From NCBI RefSeq assembly GCF_003007785.1, contig NZ_PXOH01000005.1, positions 186,001-250,000 of the forward strand: DNA of 64,000 nt, written 5' to 3'. Positions 44,815 to 54,163 of this stretch are shown here, one piece after another (the stretch's first letter is position 1; each line of letters starts with the position of its first letter). Made by a program: the position numbers and the translations under genes. A model generated the notes under the pieces. That model was not told where the DNA came from. It saw nothing but the letters and a program-made list of their open reading frames with translations, and ran no database searches. The DNA is from Aphanothece hegewaldii CCALA 016 (GTDB lineage Bacteria; Cyanobacteriota; Cyanobacteriia; Cyanobacteriales; Microcystaceae).

Positions 44815-44863
44815 CTGATGACTGATGACTGATGACTGTTTACTGATGACTGTTAACTGTAAC
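44815..44863. repeat. Heptameric tandem repeat between kdpB and kdpF/G
   Basis: Seven consecutive heptamers of the type CTGATGA: three identical, then CTGTTTA, CTGATGA, CTGTTAA and CTGTAAC. They fill most of the 64-base spacer inside the kdp operon and touch the kdpB stop. Such short tandemly repeated heptamers are a known cyanobacterial repeat class. Confidence 0.88.
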
Positions 44864-46923
44864 TACGCCCAACCAATACCAGTAATAATGAAATCAATGA
44901 TTTTGATGCCGATAAACGGTGCAATAATTCCACCCAAACCGTAGAGCAAGATATTTCGGACTAATAATTGATTAGCTGATAAAGGACGAAATTCAACCCC
45001 TTTAAGAGCAAGTGGAATTAAAGCAGGAATAATCAGCGCGTTATATATTAAAGCGGATAGAATAGCCGACTGAGAACTGGTTAACGCCATAATATTGAGT
45101 TTTCCAATTCCGACACTAGCAAACATGGCGGGAATAATCGCAAAATATTTCGCAATATCATTCGCTAGAGAGAAAGTGGTTAAAGCACCGCGAGTAATCA
45201 ATAATTGTTTTCCAATTGTGACTAAATCGATTAATTTCGTCGGATCTGAATCCAAATCGACCATATTTGCCGCTTCTTTGGCCGCTTGTGTTCCAGAGTT
45301 CATCGCTACACCAACGTTAGCTTGTGCGAGTGCGGGTGCATCATTGGTACCATCTCCAGTCATAGCGACTAGCTTACCCTGTTGTTGTTCTTGTTGGATG
45401 ACTGCGATTTTGTCTTCGGGCGTAGCTTCGGCAATAAAATCATCGACACCTGCTTCTTGGGCAATAACTGAGGCTGTAATACGGTTATCTCCCGTTAGCA
45501 TGACGCTTTTAACTCCCATACGCCGTAGCTGCTCAAAGCGTTCTCGAATACCTGGTTTAATAATATCTTTTAGATAAATGACACCGTAGATATCGTTATT
45601 TAAAGCAACTGCTAAAGGTGTGCCACCCAAACGGGATACTTTTCCATATGCTTCGTCTAAGTCTACGGGAACTTGTCCACCACGAGAACGAACAAATCCT
45701 TTAATTGCTTCGACTGCACCTTTACGGTATTCTACGCCATTGGGTAAATCGGTTCCACTCATCCGAGTTCTTGCTGAAAAATCGATCCCTTCCGCTTGAG
45801 TTTGATCAAAGTCAATATTTGCACCCAAAGTAGACGCAAGTTTAACAATAGATTTTCCTTCGGGTGTGGTATCAAAGACGCTTGCTGCTAAGGCTGCTTT
45901 GGCTACGTCTTGGGTAGAATGTCCATTAACGGGGAGAAATTCTTCTGCAAGACGGTTTCCGAGGGTAATGGTTCCTGTTTTATCTAATACAAGTGTATTG
46001 ATATCGCCACACGCTTCGACGGCACGACCTGATGTAGCCACTACATTAAATTGTGCCACACGATCCATACCTGCAATACCGATCGCACTCAATAAACCGC
46101 CGATAGTTGTCGGGATAAGTGCCACCAAGAGAGAAATTAGAGTAACGACACCGACTGGACTTTTAATAAAATTCGCATAAAAGGGCAGTGTAGCAACAAC
46201 AATTAAGAAAACTTGGGTTAAAACCGCGAGTAATACTGTTAAAGCTATCTCGTTTGGGGTTTTACTTCGTGATGCACCTTCTACAAGGGCAATCATGCGA
46301 TCAATAAATCCTTTCCCCGGATCTGATGTAACTCGGATAATTAATTCATCAGAGATAATTTTAGTTCCTCCTGTGACGGAACTTGCCATATCTGAACCTG
46401 GTTCTTTGAGTACAGGTGCAGACTCTCCCGTAATAGCAGACTCATCTACTGATGCTACTCCAGATATAACTTCACCATCAGCCGGAATTAATTCACCTGC
46501 AACGACTTTGACTTTATCTCCTTTGTGGAGTTGTGTAGAATTAATGTTTTCAATCGTACCGTTATCTAATACCCGTTTTGCGATCGTATCTGATTTTGTC
46601 GCCCTCAATGAGTCTGCTTGTGCTTTTCCTCTTCCTTCTGCTACTGCTTCGGCAAAGTTAGCAAATAAAACGGTTAAAAATAAAATTAGTGTAACTAAAC
46701 CGTTAAAAAAGCGTTGGTTTCCCCCAGATACCGTCCCAAATAAAGCGGGATCTAAGGTTAAGAGTGCTGTAATAATCGTACCAACCCAAACTAAAAACAT
46801 GACAGGATTTTTAATCATGATTTTAGGATTTAGCTTGACAAATGCTTGCTTTAGTGCATTCTGATAAAGTTGGTTTTGACTGGCTCGTTTTTTTTGTTGC
46901 CGTTTGGCTAGTCTGTTACTCAT
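44863..46923 (-). CDS. kdpB: K+-transporting ATPase subunit KdpB
   Basis: 686-residue P-type ATPase, the catalytic subunit. The phosphorylation motif is [11 protein letters not shown] (Asp about residue 314), with TGESAPV as the actuator motif, MLTGDN and [15 protein letters not shown] as hinge and Mg sites. The N-terminal sequence [15 protein letters not shown] is a basic cytoplasmic extension. Start is ATG 46923, two bases after the stop of the GNAT gene, so the two are tightly coupled. Confidence 0.97.
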   Translation of the reverse strand: MSNRLAKRQQKKRASQNQLYQNALKQAFVKLNPKIMIKNPVMFLVWVGTIITALLTLDPALFGTVSGGNQRFFNGLVTLILFLTVLFANFAEAVAEGRGKAQADSLRATKSDTIAKRVLDNGTIENINSTQLHKGDKVKVVAGELIPADGEVISGVASVDESAITGESAPVLKEPGSDMASSVTGGTKIISDELIIRVTSDPGKGFIDRMIALVEGASRSKTPNEIALTVLLAVLTQVFLIVVATLPFYANFIKSPVGVVTLISLLVALIPTTIGGLLSAIGIAGMDRVAQFNVVATSGRAVEACGDINTLVLDKTGTITLGNRLAEEFLPVNGHSTQDVAKAALAASVFDTTPEGKSIVKLASTLGANIDFDQTQAEGIDFSARTRMSGTDLPNGVEYRKGAVEAIKGFVRSRGGQVPVDLDEAYGKVSRLGGTPLAVALNNDIYGVIYLKDIIKPGIRERFEQLRRMGVKSVMLTGDNRITASVIAQEAGVDDFIAEATPEDKIAVIQQEQQQGKLVAMTGDGTNDAPALAQANVGVAMNSGTQAAKEAANMVDLDSDPTKLIDLVTIGKQLLITRGALTTFSLANDIAKYFAIIPAMFASVGIGKLNIMALTSSQSAILSALIYNALIIPALIPLALKGVEFRPLSANQLLVRNILLYGLGGIIAPFIGIKIIDFIITGIGWA

Positions 46924-46925
46924 TG

Positions 46926-47453
46926 TTAATCTTCTTGGTTAATATTAGGATGACCAGACGCGCTATAGCTCGTCTCTACTGGTGTTATCTGATGTAATTT
47001 TTTTTCCATGCGGTAGTTAATAAACGTTTCACCGCGACGACTGACTTGTTGTTCTTCGAGTACACTAAAACCCATACTTTGAAAAAAGGGTTTAGCGGTA
47101 ATACTCGCTTCAGTGAACAAACTCTTTAAACCCAGTTCTAAGGCTTTTTTCTCAATAGCTTGATAAATCTTGCGCCCGACTCCACAACGCTGATAATTTT
47201 TATGGCAGTAGAAACAATCAATATGTCCGTTTAGTTCTAATTCACCAAAACCGATAATCATTCCATCATAGTCAGCGACATAGACATATCTGCTTAAACA
47301 GACTTCTACCCAATTTCTGAAATCAAAGTTATTGGGGGCCCATGCTTGAACCTGACTCAGGGAATAATCACGGATATTAATTTCGTGTACCGTATCATGG
47401 AATAACTGGGCGATTTTAGCCGCATCTTGGGGACGAAATAAACGAATCTTCAT
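46926..47453 (-). CDS. GNAT acetyltransferase inside the kdp operon
   Basis: 175-residue GCN5-related N-acetyltransferase. The acetyl-CoA site is [15 protein letters not shown] (Q/RxxGxG/A), preceded by [20 protein letters not shown]; the pattern [23 protein letters not shown] is the common N-terminus. Its start lies three bases after the kdpA stop and its stop two bases before kdpB. The C-terminal [14 protein letters not shown] stretch is encoded by a dispersed hairpin (46956-46975), so this tail may be acquired. Substrate unknown; kdpA and kdpB are normally adjacent. Confidence 0.9.
   Translation of the reverse strand: MKIRLFRPQDAAKIAQLFHDTVHEINIRDYSLSQVQAWAPNNFDFRNWVEVCLSRYVYVADYDGMIIGFGELELNGHIDCFYCHKNYQRCGVGRKIYQAIEKKALELGLKSLFTEASITAKPFFQSMGFSVLEEQQVSRRGETFINYRMEKKLHQITPVETSYSASGHPNINQED
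46956..46975. repeat. AGACG-family hairpin inside the GNAT coding region
   Basis: Arms AGACG (46956-46960) and CGTCT (46971-46975) with wider complementarity (CCAG/CTGG) outside. It is a third member of the family seen at 10120-10139 and 36208-36227, here within the 3' end of an open reading frame. Confidence 0.72.
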
Positions 47454-47456
47454 GGG

Positions 47457-49142
47457 TTAACTTCCTCCGTAAATTTGAAATCCTTCTGCAATAGGCCCCA
47501 ACGCAAGAACAGGGAAAAAGGTTAACGCCCCTAGAACTAATAAAACTCCTGCGGTGACTGCGGTAAATAAAACGGTATCGGTGCGAAGTGTTCCAGATGT
47601 TTCGGGTACAAGGGGTTTTTGTGCCATACCGTCGGCGAGTAATAATAAAGCAATGATGGGAATAAATCGCCCGATAAGTAAACTAAAAATCGTACTCAAG
47701 TTCCACCACCAAGTATTATCCCCCAAACCTTCAAACCCAGAACCGTTATTTGCTGCGGCTGAGGTATATTCGTATACCACCTGTGAAAGTCCATGAAAAC
47801 CAGGGTTACTAATACCTGAGAGTGTTTCGGGAAATGCTAAAGTAATCGCACTGGGTATTAAAATAGCGATCGGATGAGTTAATAAAACCACACTAGCAAA
47901 GATAATCTCTCGTTTCTCGATTTTGCGTCCAAAGATTTCGGGAGTTCTGCCCACCATTAACCCTGTAGCAAAGATCGATAAAATTAGGTATACGAATAGA
48001 TAAGCTGTACCTGTTCCTTGCCCACCCCAAATAACTTGAAGAAACATATTAAACAGGGTTGCAAAGCCACCAGCAGGCATTAGAGAGTCGTGCATCCCGT
48101 TTACTGCACCGCACATCGTCGCTGTCGTTGTAACTGCCCAGAGTGCTGTCTGCGCCCAACCAAAGCGTATTTCTTTTCCTTCTAGATTGGGTTGATTTGC
48201 GCTAATAATCTGATTAACTTGCGGATTTCCGTTATATTCCCCCACTGCTGTAATTAAAATCAACGCGGCAAAGATAATGAATACCATCCAAAATAGTAAC
48301 CATCCTTGCTTTTTATTTCCTGCAATCACACCATAGGTATAAATCAACGATGTGGGAATTGTAACCATTGCTACGGTTTCAAGTAGATTGGTAAAAGCAT
48401 TGGGATTTTCATAAGGATGGGCTGAGTTAATCCCAAAGAAACCGCCCCCATTTTCTCCTAATTGTTTAATGATCTCAAAATGTGCGACCGGTCCTCTTGC
48501 AATAGTTTGGGTTGTTCCTTCTAAGGTGGTAAGATTTACTACACCGCCCAATGTCTCTGGAATACCTAGAATCAGTAGTAATATTCCACCAACTAGGGAA
48601 ATGGGTAATAATATTCGAGTAATGGATAAAGTGAGATCAACATAAAAGTTACCGATGGGTTTTCCAGTAATACCTCGAATAAATGCTATTCCAACTGCTA
48701 ACCCTGTAGCTGCTGAAGTAAACATTAGATATCCCAAAGCTAAAACCTGTGTTGCGTAAGAAAAAGTCGTTTCACCAGAGTAATGCTGTTGGTTCGTATT
48801 CGTGATAAATGAAATCGTTGTATGTAATGCTAGATCCCATCTTGGCGCAGTCATTTCGGTGGGATTTAATGGTAAAATTCCCTGAAACATGATAATAGCA
48901 AAAACCAAGACTGACATTGCAAGATTACTTAACAAAACACTTCTTGCATATTGCCATCCTGTCATATTTCGGTCTGGCCGAATCCCCATTCCTCGATAAA
49001 TTAGTGATTCTATTGGTCGAAAAATCGGATCAAGAAAAGTTTTTTTCTGAAGAAATACTTGAGCCATATACTGCCCTAAAAACGGGACAATTACTACAAT
49101 AATTAGTAGTGTGAGTGCAATTTGTAAGATTCCTGATAACAT
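47457..49142 (-). CDS. kdpA: K+-transporting ATPase subunit KdpA
   Basis: 561-residue K+-translocating subunit with about ten membrane helices, full length. Recognisable are the pore-loop segments [33 protein letters not shown] and [13 protein letters not shown]. Start is ATG 49142. It heads the operon kdpA-GNAT-kdpB-kdpF/G-kdpC. The leader to the c-di-AMP riboswitch is about 480 bases and full of palindromes. Potassium uptake at low external K+ is the family role. Confidence 0.97.
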   Translation of the reverse strand: MLSGILQIALTLLIIVVIVPFLGQYMAQVFLQKKTFLDPIFRPIESLIYRGMGIRPDRNMTGWQYARSVLLSNLAMSVLVFAIIMFQGILPLNPTEMTAPRWDLALHTTISFITNTNQQHYSGETTFSYATQVLALGYLMFTSAATGLAVGIAFIRGITGKPIGNFYVDLTLSITRILLPISLVGGILLLILGIPETLGGVVNLTTLEGTTQTIARGPVAHFEIIKQLGENGGGFFGINSAHPYENPNAFTNLLETVAMVTIPTSLIYTYGVIAGNKKQGWLLFWMVFIIFAALILITAVGEYNGNPQVNQIISANQPNLEGKEIRFGWAQTALWAVTTTATMCGAVNGMHDSLMPAGGFATLFNMFLQVIWGGQGTGTAYLFVYLILSIFATGLMVGRTPEIFGRKIEKREIIFASVVLLTHPIAILIPSAITLAFPETLSGISNPGFHGLSQVVYEYTSAAANNGSGFEGLGDNTWWWNLSTIFSLLIGRFIPIIALLLLADGMAQKPLVPETSGTLRTDTVLFTAVTAGVLLVLGALTFFPVLALGPIAEGFQIYGGS

Positions 49143-49176
49143 TTTCGGTGGTTTGTAAAAAAAAAGTTTATGGAAA

Positions 49177-49378
49177 ATACACCAGTGAATAAATTCACTG
49201 TCTTATAGCCAAAGTAATATACACCAGTAAATAAATTCACTGTCTTATAGCCAAAGTCCATTAAAATGGACTATAAATCTTACATAAAGTCGGTTTTAAC
49301 CGACTTAAGCTTTGAGACAGAGAATTTATTCTCTGGCTATATATAAACTGTGCTAATGCAACTATGAACAATTGCATT
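49177..49378. repeat. Palindrome-rich element in the kdp leader
   Basis: A 39-base unit occurs twice in tandem (49177-49215 and 49219-49257, one mismatch), each holding CAGTGAAT/ATTCACTG-type arms. Then come perfect hairpins with arms AGTCCATT/AATGGACT (49255-49272), AAGTCGGTT/AACCGACTT (49287-49306), CAGAGAAT/ATTCTCTG (49318-49335) and AATGCAA/TTGCATT (49355-49378). It looks like the end of an IS200/IS605-type or MITE element; no transposase is present. Confidence 0.7.
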
Positions 49379-49614
49379 AACTGAATATTCGTCAAAAAAA
49401 TAAAGAGCAAGAATATCTCAAGGAGATGTAACTCTTATGGAAATCCCTACTCTGAACTGATATAAATATGATTTAGATAACTGGGGTCAATACTATCAAC
49501 GTCCATTTTTTTTGCGCTCACTCGATCGCAAATATAAATAATATAGTTTTAGAGCAGTGTTGCTCAAGAAAACTGAATGAGGAATAACTTTTAATAAAAT
49601 TGCCTCTTCAATCT

Positions 49615-49745
49615 TCTCTCAATGCTGACGAGGTTAGCTGCCGGGCTAGGACTGAGAGATGTCCTTTCTTACTTGTTGCCGTAAAAATAAGCCCCTAGAT
49701 TTGGTTCCCCCGCTCTCCCTGATGTAGAGAGATTAAGCTTTCTTA
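49615..49745 (-). promoter_or_regulatory. ydaO/yuaA-type (cyclic di-AMP) riboswitch upstream of kdpA
   Basis: On the minus strand the conserved blocks of the ydaO class occur in order: GCTTAATC, GGGAGAGCGGGGGAACCA, GGGGCTTATT, then CCCGGCAGCTAACCTCG and AGCATT. Read with its start near 49745 and its end near 49615. This class binds c-di-AMP and usually turns off osmolyte and K+ uptake genes; kdp is a known target. About 480 bases separate it from kdpA. Boundaries are approximate. No U-tract terminator was visible just downstream. Confidence 0.86.
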
Positions 49746-49802
49746 CTCTATTGATTATCTAACTTAACATATCTTATTAATTTTGACAAGTATCTTTACT
49801 CA

Positions 49803-50135
49803 TTATGATAAAGCAATTATTCTCATAACATTATTTTGCAAAAAAGTCAAAATTATTTCATAATTATCTCGCAATAAAGATTCTATAGCTTTTGTCGTGC
49901 AATTCCCAAGGCGAATCCAAATAATTTTCGGGGGAAACCCTTTAAGGATTAGTAATTCATTAAAATCAGAATCTTTAGTAACAATCAAGTAATCTTGTAG
50001 TTTAGCTGTTTCCCAAATGACCTGATCTGATGCTTGATCTAACCCCATTAAATACAGATGATTAGAATTAGGATATAAATCAACTAAACGCTCAACCAAA
50101 CGAGGTGATAAATTATGATCGAAAAGTAACTTCAT
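49803..50135 (-). CDS. DUF5615 PIN-like protein (putative toxin)
   Basis: 110 residues. The N-terminal MKLLFDHNLSPRLVERL and the later VTKDSDFNELLILKGFPPKIIWIRLGN match DUF5615, a compact PIN-like family with acidic residues D6 and D56-type positions. It is usually paired with a DUF433 protein, as here: the start overlaps the antitoxin-like stop by one base. Role as toxin is inferred from family reports; target unknown. Confidence 0.88.
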   Translation of the reverse strand: MKLLFDHNLSPRLVERLVDLYPNSNHLYLMGLDQASDQVIWETAKLQDYLIVTKDSDFNELLILKGFPPKIIWIRLGNCTTKAIESLLRDNYEIILTFLQNNVMRIIALS

Positions 50136-50356
50136 TAGTGAATGATTAACGTTTGACGTTCACGATCGGCGGCATAGCCTAGACAAGCTAGAATGTCTTC
50201 TTGAGTTAAATAGGGAAAGTCTTCTAGGATTTCCTCATACGTCATTCCAGAAGCTAAATAGGAGAGAACATCATAAACGGTAATTCTCATTCCTCTAATA
50301 CAAGGTTTTCCACTTCGTTTACCAGCTTCTATGGTTATGATGTCTTGGTATTTCAT
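50135..50356 (-). CDS. DUF433 protein (putative antitoxin)
   Basis: About 73 residues from ATG 50356 (MKYQDIITIEAGKRSGKPCI). The motif SGKPCIRGMRITVYDVLSYL and LEDFPYLTQEDILACLGYA are the DUF433 (VapB-like) helix-turn-helix pattern. It lies immediately upstream of the DUF5615 gene, overlapping by one base, the typical order. An alternative start six codons further upstream is possible. Confidence 0.9.
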   Translation of the reverse strand: MKYQDIITIEAGKRSGKPCIRGMRITVYDVLSYLASGMTYEEILEDFPYLTQEDILACLGYAADRERQTLIIH

Positions 50357-50524
50357 GATTTTTACAAAAAGCAATTATCTATAGTTTAGTGTAATTAAAT
50401 GATCTCTATTTATCCGTTGTACTGCAATGTCAGATTACTGGTCAATACAGGAAATGCGAAAAAGGGTTTAGAAACCAAAACCCAACAATCAGATAGGATG
50501 GAGTAAGAGTTAAATAGGTGTAGG

Positions 50525-51556
50525 ATGGATTATCGAGAAGCGGGTGTGAATATTGAAGCAGGACGCGCTTTTGTTGAGCAAATCCGCAAAAATGTCGAAA
50601 GTACCTTCAGAAAGGAGGTAATAGGCGGTTTAGGGGGATTTGGTGGCTATTTTGAGATACCATCTGGATACAAACAACCTGTTTTGGTTTCGGGAACTGA
50701 TGGTGTCGGAACTAAACTAAAAATTGCTCATACTCTCGATCGACATGATACAGTTGGGATCGATTTAGTCGCCATGTGTGTTAATGATGTTCTCACATCG
50801 GGCGCAGAACCGCTATTCTTTTTAGATTATCTCGCTACAGGTAAACTATATCCCCAACAACTCGCCCAAGTCGTCGCGGGTATTGCAGAAGGTTGTCGCT
50901 TAAGTGGTTGTGCGTTATTAGGTGGCGAAACGGCGGAAATGCCTGGTTTTTATGGTTCGGGTGAATATGATTTAGCGGGTTTTTGTGTGGGAATTGCCGA
51001 AAAAAGTCAGCTTTTGGATGGTACAAAAGTACAGTTAGGTGATGTGGCTATTGGTTTAGCAAGTAAAGGAGTACACAGTAACGGATATAGTCTCGTACGC
51101 AAGATTATTGAAACAAAAGGCTATTCTTGGGATTTTTGCCCCGATGAATTAGAGGGAAAAAGCTTAGGTGAAGTTTTGTTAACACCAACACGCATTTATG
51201 TTAAACCGATTTTAGAAGCAATGCAGTCGGGTTTAGATATTCATGGAATGGCGCATATTACAGGGGGTGGAATACCAGAAAACCTACCGCGTTGTTTAAA
51301 CTCTAATCAATCGATCCGAGTTCGCTATAATAGTTGGTCTGTACTACCGATTTTCCAATGGTTAGCCAAAGAAGGAGAAGTAACCCAAGAGGTGATGTAT
51401 GACACATTTAATATGGGGATCGGTTTTGTCGTGATTGTTTCTCCTGATACTGTTAAAACAGCGTTAAATTGGTTTACGTCTCAGTCTATTGAAGCTTATG
51501 TTATTGGTGAAGTGATCGAAGGTAATAGACAAGTCGAGTTTTATTTTGATGATTAG
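50525..51556 (+). CDS. purM: Phosphoribosylformylglycinamidine cyclo-ligase (AIR synthase)
   Basis: 343 residues. PurM closes FGAM to AIR in purine synthesis using ATP. Motifs: [13 protein letters not shown] (nucleotide-binding), [36 protein letters not shown] and [18 protein letters not shown] 50525 is preceded by TAGG. Its stop overlaps the ATG of dnaB by eight bases, so the two genes are probably translationally coupled. Confidence 0.96.
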   Translation: MDYREAGVNIEAGRAFVEQIRKNVESTFRKEVIGGLGGFGGYFEIPSGYKQPVLVSGTDGVGTKLKIAHTLDRHDTVGIDLVAMCVNDVLTSGAEPLFFLDYLATGKLYPQQLAQVVAGIAEGCRLSGCALLGGETAEMPGFYGSGEYDLAGFCVGIAEKSQLLDGTKVQLGDVAIGLASKGVHSNGYSLVRKIIETKGYSWDFCPDELEGKSLGEVLLTPTRIYVKPILEAMQSGLDIHGMAHITGGGIPENLPRCLNSNQSIRVRYNSWSVLPIFQWLAKEGEVTQEVMYDTFNMGIGFVVIVSPDTVKTALNWFTSQSIEAYVIGEVIEGNRQVEFYFDD

Positions 51557-54149
51557 TGAAAAAAATTTACCCCCGCAAAATATCGAAGCAGAAGAATCGA
51601 TTTTAGGTGGTATTCTATTAGATCCTCAAGCGATCGGGCGTATCGTCGATTTAATTGTTCCCGATGCTTTTTATGTTAAGGCACATAAAGAAATTTATTT
51701 AGCTGCGATCGCACTTTATGCCAAAGGAAACCCCACTGATTTGATGACGGTGACAGCATGGTTACAAGATCATCATATCCTAGAAGATATTGGGGGAATT
51801 GGTCGCATCGTGCAACTGGTAGATCGAACGGTTTCTGCGGTAAATATTGATCGTTATGCAGCTTTGGTGATGGATAAATATATCCGTCGTCAATTAATTA
51901 CTGCGGGAAATGAAATAGTAGATTTAGGGTATGATACAACGTTAGAGTTAGAAAATGTTCTTGATGAGTCAGAGAAAAAAGTTTTTCGTTTAAATCAAGA
52001 ACGTCCCCAAGAAGGATTAATCCCCATTGGTGATACACTCATTCAAACCTTTAATGATATCGAAAAATTACAGGAAGAATCGGTATTACCTGGAATCAAA
52101 ACAGATTTTTATGATTTAGATGCTCTTACCAGTGGTTTTCAGCGATCGGATCTAATTATTATTGCTGGAAGACCTTCGATGGGTAAGACCAGTTTTGCTC
52201 TAAATGTAGCTCATAATATCGCTCGTGATCAACTTCCTGTAGCGATTTTTAGCCTAGAAATGTCCAAAGAACAATTAGCACAAAGATTGTTAGCAAGTGA
52301 AGCAGAAATCGACAGTAACCGTTTACGTTCAGGACGTTTGACACAAAATGAATTTGATCCTTTAGTCAGAGCAATGGGCTCTTTAACTGAGTTACCGATT
52401 TATATTGATGATACGTCTAATATAACAATGACGCAAATGCGATCGCAAGTCCGTCGTTTACAATCAGAACATAAAGAACAATTAGGATTAGTATTAATTG
52501 ATTATTTACAATTAATGGAAGGAAATAGCGATAACCGAGTTCAAGAACTTTCTAAAATTACTCGAAGTCTTAAAGGTTTAGCTAGAGAAATGAATGTCCC
52601 AGTAATTGCCTTATCGCAGTTAAGTCGTGCTGTTGAATCTCGTAATAATAAGCGTCCAATGATGTCAGATTTAAGAGAATCAGGATGTTTAGCAGGTGAC
52701 ACTCTTATTACTTTAGCTGATACTAACGAGCAAGTACCCATCCGTAAATTAGTAGGTAAATCAGGTTTTGCCGTTTGGTCATTAAACGAAACAACTAAAA
52801 AATTAGAAAAAGGTGTAGTAACAAATGCTTTTTCAACAGGTATTAAATCTGTTTTTTGTTTAAAAACAAGTCTTGGACGTTCGATTAAAGCAACAGCTAA
52901 TCATAAATTTTTAACTATTAATGGATGGAAAAGATTAGATGAATTACAAAAAGATGATTACATTGCTTTACCTCGATACATTCCTAGTTCTACATCTTCA
53001 ACAGTTAGTCATTCAGAATTAGCTCTTTTGGGTCATTTAATTGGAGATGGTTGTACTTTACCTAGACATTCTATTCAATACACAACTAGAGAATTAGATT
53101 TAGCTAATTTAGTTTCCTCTCTAGCTAAAGATGTTTTTGGAAATTTGATTACACCTCGAATTTCTCAGGAACATCAATGGTATCAAGTTTATTTACCTGC
53201 TAATTATTATTTAACTCATAATTTGAGAAATCCAATTACTGAATGGTTAAATTATTTAGGTATTTTTGGCTTAAGATCTTATGAAAAATTTGTGCCTCAT
53301 CAAATTTTTGAACAGTCTTTAGCAGGAATAACAACTTTTCTGCGGCATCTTTGGTGTACAGACGGTTCTATTACTCTTGTTAAAGGTAAATCTATCAGAC
53401 CAATTATTTATTATTCAACTAGCAGCTATCAGTTAGCACAACAGATTCAATCATTACTTCTTCGATTTGAAATTAATGCAGTTTTATCGGTACATCCACA
53501 AATCGGAAAAGGTCGAGATCAATATCATATAACTATTACTGGTAAACCTGATATTGAAAAATTTACTAATTTAATTGGAACTGTTGGTGATTATAAAAAT
53601 AAATCTTTAAAAGAAATACAAGATTTTTTGCAAAATCATGATCATAATCCTAATAAAGATATTTGGCGACAATATGCTGTACCAGCAATGAAAGAAATAG
53701 GTTTAACGACTCGACAAATGCAAGCACAATTAGGTAATTCTTATTGTGGTACAACACTTTATAAGTCTAATTTAAGTCGTCAACGTTCTGCAAAATTAGC
53801 TAATATTGTTCAATCTCCAGAAATAGAAATACTAGCTCATAGTGATATTTATTGGGATAAAATATCTTCAATAACTTATCAAGGTGAAACAGAAGTTTAT
53901 GATTTGACTATTGATAAATTACATAATTTTCTGGCTAATGATATTATCGTTCATAATTCCATTGAACAGGATGCGGATTTAGTAATTATGTTGTATCGTG
54001 ATGAATATTATAATCAAGATACAGCAGATCGAGGAGTTGCCGAAGTGATTATTACAAAACATAGAAATGGACCGATCGGAACTTTGAAATTATTATTTAA
54101 GCCAGAATTAACTAAGTTTTATAATTTACAGAATCGCTCTAATTATTAA
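51549..54149 (+). CDS. dnaB: Replicative DNA helicase DnaB, interrupted by an intein
   Basis: 866 codons from ATG 51549 (one TTG precedes it in frame). The exteins join to about 442 residues, the normal DnaB length. The N-terminal domain begins [19 protein letters not shown]; the RecA-like domain has Walker [16 protein letters not shown] and VLIDYLQLM. The precursor is split between SDLRESG and SIEQDADLV, so the ring helicase needs splicing to function. It overlaps purM by eight bases. Confidence 0.96.
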   Translation: MISEKNLPPQNIEAEESILGGILLDPQAIGRIVDLIVPDAFYVKAHKEIYLAAIALYAKGNPTDLMTVTAWLQDHHILEDIGGIGRIVQLVDRTVSAVNIDRYAALVMDKYIRRQLITAGNEIVDLGYDTTLELENVLDESEKKVFRLNQERPQEGLIPIGDTLIQTFNDIEKLQEESVLPGIKTDFYDLDALTSGFQRSDLIIIAGRPSMGKTSFALNVAHNIARDQLPVAIFSLEMSKEQLAQRLLASEAEIDSNRLRSGRLTQNEFDPLVRAMGSLTELPIYIDDTSNITMTQMRSQVRRLQSEHKEQLGLVLIDYLQLMEGNSDNRVQELSKITRSLKGLAREMNVPVIALSQLSRAVESRNNKRPMMSDLRESGCLAGDTLITLADTNEQVPIRKLVGKSGFAVWSLNETTKKLEKGVVTNAFSTGIKSVFCLKTSLGRSIKATANHKFLTINGWKRLDELQKDDYIALPRYIPSSTSSTVSHSELALLGHLIGDGCTLPRHSIQYTTRELDLANLVSSLAKDVFGNLITPRISQEHQWYQVYLPANYYLTHNLRNPITEWLNYLGIFGLRSYEKFVPHQIFEQSLAGITTFLRHLWCTDGSITLVKGKSIRPIIYYSTSSYQLAQQIQSLLLRFEINAVLSVHPQIGKGRDQYHITITGKPDIEKFTNLIGTVGDYKNKSLKEIQDFLQNHDHNPNKDIWRQYAVPAMKEIGLTTRQMQAQLGNSYCGTTLYKSNLSRQRSAKLANIVQSPEIEILAHSDIYWDKISSITYQGETEVYDLTIDKLHNFLANDIIVHNSIEQDADLVIMLYRDEYYNQDTADRGVAEVIITKHRNGPIGTLKLLFKPELTKFYNLQNRSNY
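52686..53957 (+). mobile_element. DnaB intein with LAGLIDADG-type homing endonuclease
   Basis: 424 residues in frame inside dnaB. Splicing residues: Cys1 (CLAGDTLI), TANHKFLT in block B, and a C-terminal ANDIIVHN with Ser+1 in the extein. DOD endonuclease blocks are [11 protein letters not shown] and [12 protein letters not shown], with acidic residues intact. The site matches the Synechocystis DnaB intein (Ssp DnaB, 429 residues). It looks a full-length, potentially active element; activity is not tested. Confidence 0.95.
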
Positions 54150-54163
54150 ATTAGTTTAAGCTT

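Larger units (their letters stand above)
49143..49802. other. kdp leader / intergenic region
   Basis: 660 bases between kdpA and the DUF5615 gene, with no protein gene that I can support. It holds a palindrome-rich block (49177-49378), a spacer (49379-49614) and a ydaO-type riboswitch (about 49615-49745). A short frame near 49437 (MEIPTLN) is too small to call. Confidence 0.7.

Noticed and set aside
49437..49460. Tiny frame MEIPTLN in the kdp leader
   Set aside because: Seven codons without context; could be the remnant of an insertion element but cannot be supported.
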